Assembly: GCA_020832285.1 (NCBI GenBank)
Contig: JAFIFB010000023.1
Span: forward strand, 1 to 64,000
From: Balneolaceae bacterium
GTDB taxonomy: Bacteria; Bacteroidota; Rhodothermia; Balneolales; Balneolaceae
DNA: 64,000 nt
Direction: 5' to 3'
A model generated the notes under the pieces. The model saw only the letters and a list, made by a program, of their open reading frames with translations, searched no databases and was not told the origin of the DNA. Both the position numbers and the translations under genes were made by a program. Position 1 is the first letter of the stretch. Each line of letters opens with the position of its first letter. Shown piece after piece: positions 59,119 to 64,000 of the stretch.

Positions 59119-62100
59119 TCAATACCTGAAAAACTGCATAGACTGATTATTCCTTGCAACTCCAATCAAATTATTATTTTCGCTGCCCGAAACAGGAATC
59201 ACACTTCTGCCTTCGCCAAAAATATAAAACCCGCTGGATTTCATATCCGTTGTCTTGAACTCCATGTTACCATTTCCGGTCAAAAGCAAACCGTAACTTG
59301 CGTCTTGCCTGCCACCAAAACCGGGATGGACATCGAAGAGATTCCCGCTGAAGATTACATCTTTGTTTCCATTTCCATTAAAATCACCCGAATGCATTCC
59401 CATCACGGGTGAAAACTGCACTTTTTGAGGTAGTTTTCTTGGTTTAAACGAGTAGTCTCCCAGATTTTCGATGGATACAGAAGCAAGGGTGTGAATCTCT
59501 TTAACTTTTGCACTGCTTACAATTTCACTCCCGAAAATCTCTTCTATCGTTTTTGTGGAATATTCATAATAGGTTGTAATTTCATTACTTAAGGATGTAA
59601 ACTGAGTAACAAGTTCATTGAGCGGTATAAAAGGATAGTATTCACCATCCCTTTCATAGGCAATGACTGAAGAGATCTGGCCATTTTGTTCAAAATCCTG
59701 AATATATAGCCGAAGTGGCCTTTCCTCCGACGTTTTTAACCTGGAATTCTTGCCAAAATTTCCCACAATGATGTCGGGTCTTCCATTCTGATTAAAATCA
59801 TCAATCAACAACTTAGACCATAATCCGTTTGTATTTTCCAGCCCCTGAACGTCAGTCTTATGGGTAAGTGTACCTTCATCATTTTTAAATATGGTAACCG
59901 GCATCCATTCGCCTGCCAAAATCAGGTCTGGGTAACCGCTATCAGAAAAGTTCACCCATTCAGCATCTGTAATCATACCAATCTCTTTGAGTTCAGGTGA
60001 CATTGTATCAGTTACATCTTGAAAATTTCCGTTGCCGTCGTTTTTAAGTAAATAATTTCTGGGTGCTTCTCCATAATTGAATCCTCGTCTGCTTCCCACA
60101 AACAGATCAGAATGTCCATTTTGATTAAAATCTGCCACTGTTACAACCGAACCATTTTCATAAAATTCGGGCAGGCGGCTTGTTGACTTTTTGAATTCTC
60201 CATCACCCAGGTTCATGTAGAGCCGGTCCAATAGAATATCACTATTATCAAAATACTGGTTTCCGCCGCTTACCACGTAGAGATCATTCAAACCATTACC
60301 GTTTGCATCGAAAAAAATCGCAGACACATCTTCGCTGTCCCTGTCCTCTTCAAAAAGCTCATCGTTTAATGAGGCATCATTAAACGTACCATCCGGGTTT
60401 TGAAAAAAAATGCGCCCGGGCTGGCCATGAGCACCTCCGATAAAGATATCATCCAAACCGTTCCCATTCACATCACCGCTCGCCACAGCCGGACCTGATG
60501 TTGATAATTTATAGGGCAAATGCGGCTCTCTCCTGAAATCATTGTAGCTGTTTTCGCGATGTAAATCATTCAAACCTATTTCTTCTGTCACATCCATAAA
60601 AAGCATATTATCATGCGGGTGGTGTAAGCGTTCATAGTCGAATTCACCACTGGAATCTTCCTGATTGAGCTCCAGCATTTCGTTGAGCTGAACTTCATAA
60701 ATTGTATCAAAAGAACGGTCGGGCCAGATTACAAGAAGGGAATCCACAGCTGAATGGCTCCCAAGGCCAAAATGTAAAATATGCTCCACAGAAGATTGAA
60801 ATCCCCTGGTTGGCATCTGCTCCTGGTAAAAAATGTCATCTTCTTTATATAGAATGACTTTACTGCCAATTCCGGATGTATTGAACCCGCTGCCATTGAG
60901 CTTTACTCTTAAAAAGTTTGTACTGTCGCCCGGAGCAGTATTATTGCGATAGATGAATGAAGGCATGTTTACATTATTAACTACCAGGTCCAGGCTGCCG
61001 TTGTTGTTCAGATCAGCATAGGCTGCTCCGCTTGAAAAACTGGGTTGTGCAAGTCCCCACTTCTCCGTTTTGTTGTCAAATGTTAAATCACCTTTATTTC
61101 TGAATGCATAATTTGAAACTTTGATAGGTGGCATTTCATCAATCAGATCCAGGTACTCCTGCTCTATATCGTTACTGATGGATCTCTGCTGAGTTTTCTG
61201 CTGAAGAGCCAGGTTGTAATCAATATCGGTAGGCCTGCCGACCATTCCATTAGCAACAAAAATGTCGCGAAAACCATCGTTATCCATATCAAACAGCAGT
61301 GTTGCCCAGCTCCATTCCGTTGCTGCAACACCGGCTGCAAATCCAATTTCACTGAATATCGGGGTTCCGTCCGGGGCGTTTCCTCTGTTTAGCTGAAGTG
61401 TATTGTGAGAGTGCTTTGGTTTAAAACCAAAACGAAGGTGTGCTTGTATCCGGTCGTAGGGATCAATAATTCCTGATCTTTTCAAAACGTCGTTATCTTC
61501 GGGGAGCATATCCAGCGAAAAAATATCCGCATTGCCGTTGTTTGTTAAATCAGCAATATCATTACCCATTGACGATTTACTGGTGTGATTTATCGAAGAA
61601 GCAAGAGATTCAGTAAATGTACCGTCTCCATTGTTGATATAGAGATAATCGTCTTCGTGAAAATCGTTGCCTACATAAATATCGGGCCAGCCGTTTTGGT
61701 TGATGTCACTTACAGCCACACCCAAACCATAACCGAGGGCACTGCTGTAAATACCGGACTCCTCCGTTACATCTGTAAAAGTATCTCCGTCATTTCTGAA
61801 GAGGCGATCACCGGCTTTGGGATCGTGGACAGCCCGAAGTGTTTCGGCCCTTCCTCTTGTATTCTCACCGTGGAATGAATGGTTCAGTAAAAAAAGATCT
61901 AACCTTCCGCTGTTATTATAATCAAAGAAAACGGCCTGCTTCGAGTACCCTTTGAAGTCGAGTCCGTACTCTGCAGCTTTTTCGGTGAATGTATTGTCTT
62001 TGTTGTTTATGAATAACTGATTATGTCCCTCTTTGTTACTGTAGTTAACCCGGCTCACATAAATATCGAGATAACCGTTACCATTTATATCGGCCATCGT

Positions 62101-62475
62101 AACCCCGGTTGACCAGCCTTTTGTATCACCTCCAGTTCCAGAAGATTCTGTTATATCTTCAAAAACGAAATCTCCTTTGTTCAGGTAGAGTTTGTTCTCC
62201 ACTTCATTGCCTGTAAAATAGATATCAGGCAGACCGTTGTTGTTGATGTCTCCAATAGCTACTCCCCCGCCATCATAAAAATAACCGTAGTTTTGGATAT
62301 TCAGATCTTTTGTATTCTCAACCTGGTTCACAAAATCAATCTGAGTGTGTGAGGTTGGGAGCAGTGTAAATTTTGTTTCCTCTGTTTCAGAAGAACAGCC
62401 GTAAATAAAAAAGCAGAACAGAATTCCGGCTCCGGCTGAAAGACGTGCAATTCTGTACAATAAAAACCTGGTCAT
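59119..62475 (-). CDS. Large FG-GAP/VCBS repeat lipoprotein with ASPIC/UnbV-like domain (CRTAC1-like)
   Basis: Start MTRFLLYR gives lipobox FFIYGCSSE; many DxNxNGxxD repeats; NTSGIGSKVILYKEDDIFYQEQMPTRGFQSSVEHILHFGLGSHSAVDSLLVIWPDR. Confidence 0.88.
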   Translation of the reverse strand: MTRFLLYRIARLSAGAGILFCFFIYGCSSETEETKFTLLPTSHTQIDFVNQVENTKDLNIQNYGYFYDGGGVAIGDINNNGLPDIYFTGNEVENKLYLNKGDFVFEDITESSGTGGDTKGWSTGVTMADINGNGYLDIYVSRVNYSNKEGHNQLFINNKDNTFTEKAAEYGLDFKGYSKQAVFFDYNNSGRLDLFLLNHSFHGENTRGRAETLRAVHDPKAGDRLFRNDGDTFTDVTEESGIYSSALGYGLGVAVSDINQNGWPDIYVGNDFHEDDYLYINNGDGTFTESLASSINHTSKSSMGNDIADLTNNGNADIFSLDMLPEDNDVLKRSGIIDPYDRIQAHLRFGFKPKHSHNTLQLNRGNAPDGTPIFSEIGFAAGVAATEWSWATLLFDMDNDGFRDIFVANGMVGRPTDIDYNLALQQKTQQRSISNDIEQEYLDLIDEMPPIKVSNYAFRNKGDLTFDNKTEKWGLAQPSFSSGAAYADLNNNGSLDLVVNNVNMPSFIYRNNTAPGDSTNFLRVKLNGSGFNTSGIGSKVILYKEDDIFYQEQMPTRGFQSSVEHILHFGLGSHSAVDSLLVIWPDRSFDTIYEVQLNEMLELNQEDSSGEFDYERLHHPHDNMLFMDVTEEIGLNDLHRENSYNDFRREPHLPYKLSTSGPAVASGDVNGNGLDDIFIGGAHGQPGRIFFQNPDGTFNDASLNDELFEEDRDSEDVSAIFFDANGNGLNDLYVVSGGNQYFDNSDILLDRLYMNLGDGEFKKSTSRLPEFYENGSVVTVADFNQNGHSDLFVGSRRGFNYGEAPRNYLLKNDGNGNFQDVTDTMSPELKEIGMITDAEWVNFSDSGYPDLILAGEWMPVTIFKNDEGTLTHKTDVQGLENTNGLWSKLLIDDFNQNGRPDIIVGNFGKNSRLKTSEERPLRLYIQDFEQNGQISSVIAYERDGEYYPFIPLNELVTQFTSLSNEITTYYEYSTKTIEEIFGSEIVSSAKVKEIHTLASVSIENLGDYSFKPRKLPQKVQFSPVMGMHSGDFNGNGNKDVIFSGNLFDVHPGFGGRQDASYGLLLTGNGNMEFKTTDMKSSGFYIFGEGRSVIPVSGSENNNLIGVARNNQSMQFFRY

Positions 62476-62533
62476 TTGTATTCGATAGAAGTATGCTTCT
62501 TTGGTAACCTTTTGAAAATACATTCAAAATGAA

Positions 62534-62562
62534 AAGGGGGCAATTTTTTAATTGCCCCCCTT
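62534..62562 (-). terminator. Rho-independent-like terminator downstream of SusD-3
   Basis: AAGGGGGCAATTTTTTAATTGCCCCCCTT; on the minus strand the stem is followed by a T tract. Confidence 0.75.
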
Positions 62563-62599
62563 CTTACTATAAGTTGAAAAATTCCTGGTCTACATATGA

Positions 62600-64000
62600 T
62601 CAGTTGTAACCGGGATTTTGTTGCAATACAGGTTCACCCGCTACCGTACTTAAATCGATCTGATTTTGCGGGATCGGAAAAATTTCGTCCCGTCCCGGAG
62701 TAAACGAACCGCTTCTTGTTGAAATACCGAGTGCATCATTTTCATAATCGAAAAACGCATTCAGAGTTTCTTCAGCAGTCCCCCACCGGATGAGGTCGAA
62801 ATAGCGGTGCCCTTCCATAGCCAGTTCAAGTCTTCGTTCAAAGTGAATGGCTGCACGGGCAAACTCCTGGTCACTGAAATCTGCGGAGCTGTACTCATTG
62901 ATCACATAGTTTGGCAATTCATATTCTTGCCAGTTATCAATATCTCCGACTCCCCCGCCCAGGTATACAAACGTAGATTGAGTATCTTCACGAATCACCC
63001 AGTCGAGGCTGCTTACACTCAGGTTCAGCATTTCAGATTCACTTGAGACTTCTGCTGCTGCCTGACCTCTGTTGTGATCTAAGTTTACAAATCCGTCCTC
63101 ATTGGCAGCTCTGTTTCGTACACGATTCACGTAGTCACGTGCTGTTTCGAGCGAACCCACTTCCACTTCTGCCTCAGCTGCCAATAAGAGAACATCTGCA
63201 AAACGGATAATGTAAGTGTTAATAGCTGTTCCGGGAGCCCAAGAGTTGAGATCAGCATAATCAGATTGCTGCTCAGCCCAGAATACATGTTTCTTCGGGC
63301 CGTAAGGGCCAAAGTTATTGGGTTCACGAGCCCAATCGATACCAGGATACGGGCCCCAGTCAAGATAGGGAACACCGCGGCGTCCTACCGTCCAATCCAG
63401 GCGGGGATCCACATTCCCTTCATACATACCGAACTGAGTGCTGGTGGATACACCCATATCGTGTGTTACCTTATCATCATTGTGAGCATCCGGCCGGTTT
63501 ACATCAACATAGGGAAGGCCGTTTTCGTCTGTTCGAAATGCATTTACCAGATCCTGTGTAGGCTGGAAATATCCGCAGCATTCAAACGGGCTTGTATCGC
63601 CGTATGGAAAAGCAGTAGACATTCCAAGATTCGCATTATTGGTATGGCCGGTACCGTCATTGGCTACCATGTGAGCAGCAAATACTTCTTCGGGATTTCC
63701 GTCCTGGCGGGCTGGATTCCAGTTCTGACGATATTCGTCGATCAGATCATACGGCACACCTTCTGTCGTAACACCGTTTGGGATAATATTATCAAAAAGT
63801 GCTTTTGCTTCACTCCAGTTTTCCTGGTAAACATGTGCTTTTGCCAGATATGACGCTGCTGCCCAGCTATTAACCCGTGCCCTGTCACTTTGAGTTTCAG
63901 GCAGGTTATCCATTGCAAACTGAAAATCAGCTTCGATATTTGGCCAGATATCCTGATCATTCGGCTGGTTTACATCTTCGGTATCTTCATCAATCCAGGG
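62600..64000 (-). CDS. SusD/RagB family lipoprotein, truncated by window edge
   Basis: Frame stays open beyond listed start 63913 to base 64000 (PWIDEDTEDVNQPNDQDIWPNIEADFQFA-MDNLPE). Motifs IIRFADVLLLAAEAEVE, FERRLELAMEGHRYFDLIRWG, FPIPQNQIDLS...LQQNPGYN. Confidence 0.93.
   Translation of the reverse strand, partial: PWIDEDTEDVNQPNDQDIWPNIEADFQFAMDNLPETQSDRARVNSWAAASYLAKAHVYQENWSEAKALFDNIIPNGVTTEGVPYDLIDEYRQNWNPARQDGNPEEVFAAHMVANDGTGHTNNANLGMSTAFPYGDTSPFECCGYFQPTQDLVNAFRTDENGLPYVDVNRPDAHNDDKVTHDMGVSTSTQFGMYEGNVDPRLDWTVGRRGVPYLDWGPYPGIDWAREPNNFGPYGPKKHVFWAEQQSDYADLNSWAPGTAINTYIIRFADVLLLAAEAEVEVGSLETARDYVNRVRNRAANEDGFVNLDHNRGQAAAEVSSESEMLNLSVSSLDWVIREDTQSTFVYLGGGVGDIDNWQEYELPNYVINEYSSADFSDQEFARAAIHFERRLELAMEGHRYFDLIRWGTAEETLNAFFDYENDALGISTRSGSFTPGRDEIFPIPQNQIDLSTVAGEPVLQQNPGYN

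Noticed and set aside
63266-63853. 195-aa plus-strand ORF
   Set aside because: Antisense to SusD-3; no domain recognised.

Overview
AT-rich to moderate-GC bacterial chromosome segment, probably Bacteroidota or Balneolota judging by the SusC/SusD architecture (inference). Most of it is a minus-strand polysaccharide/uronic-acid utilization region. Two ECF-sigma/FecR/SusC/SusD units are present, plus a third, truncated SusD at the right edge. Degradative genes include a CE15-type glucuronoyl esterase, a PL8-type lyase, three heparinase II/III-like lyase genes (one split by a frameshift), two BNR_4-type beta-propellers, a Tat-exported propeller, a formylglycine sulfatase and a double alpha/beta hydrolase. 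A full glucuronate-to-KDPG route is encoded: uronate isomerase, SDR fructuronate reductase, mannonate dehydratase, KDG kinase and KDPG aldolase. Between them lies an unusual secreted redox/ThuA module (two propeller-cytochrome c proteins, an isochorismatase-ThuA fusion, an Nramp-like transporter lacking the DPGN motif). Mobile or decayed elements: an IS1182-like insertion, a candidate 276-bp MITE, a 94-bp relic of a second nucleoside hydrolase gene, and two hairpin arrays. The 56.1-57.4 kb array has stems with compensatory changes. SusC-1 looks like a chimera with a sharp composition break near 6.0 kb. All family assignments are by reading motifs; no search was run.
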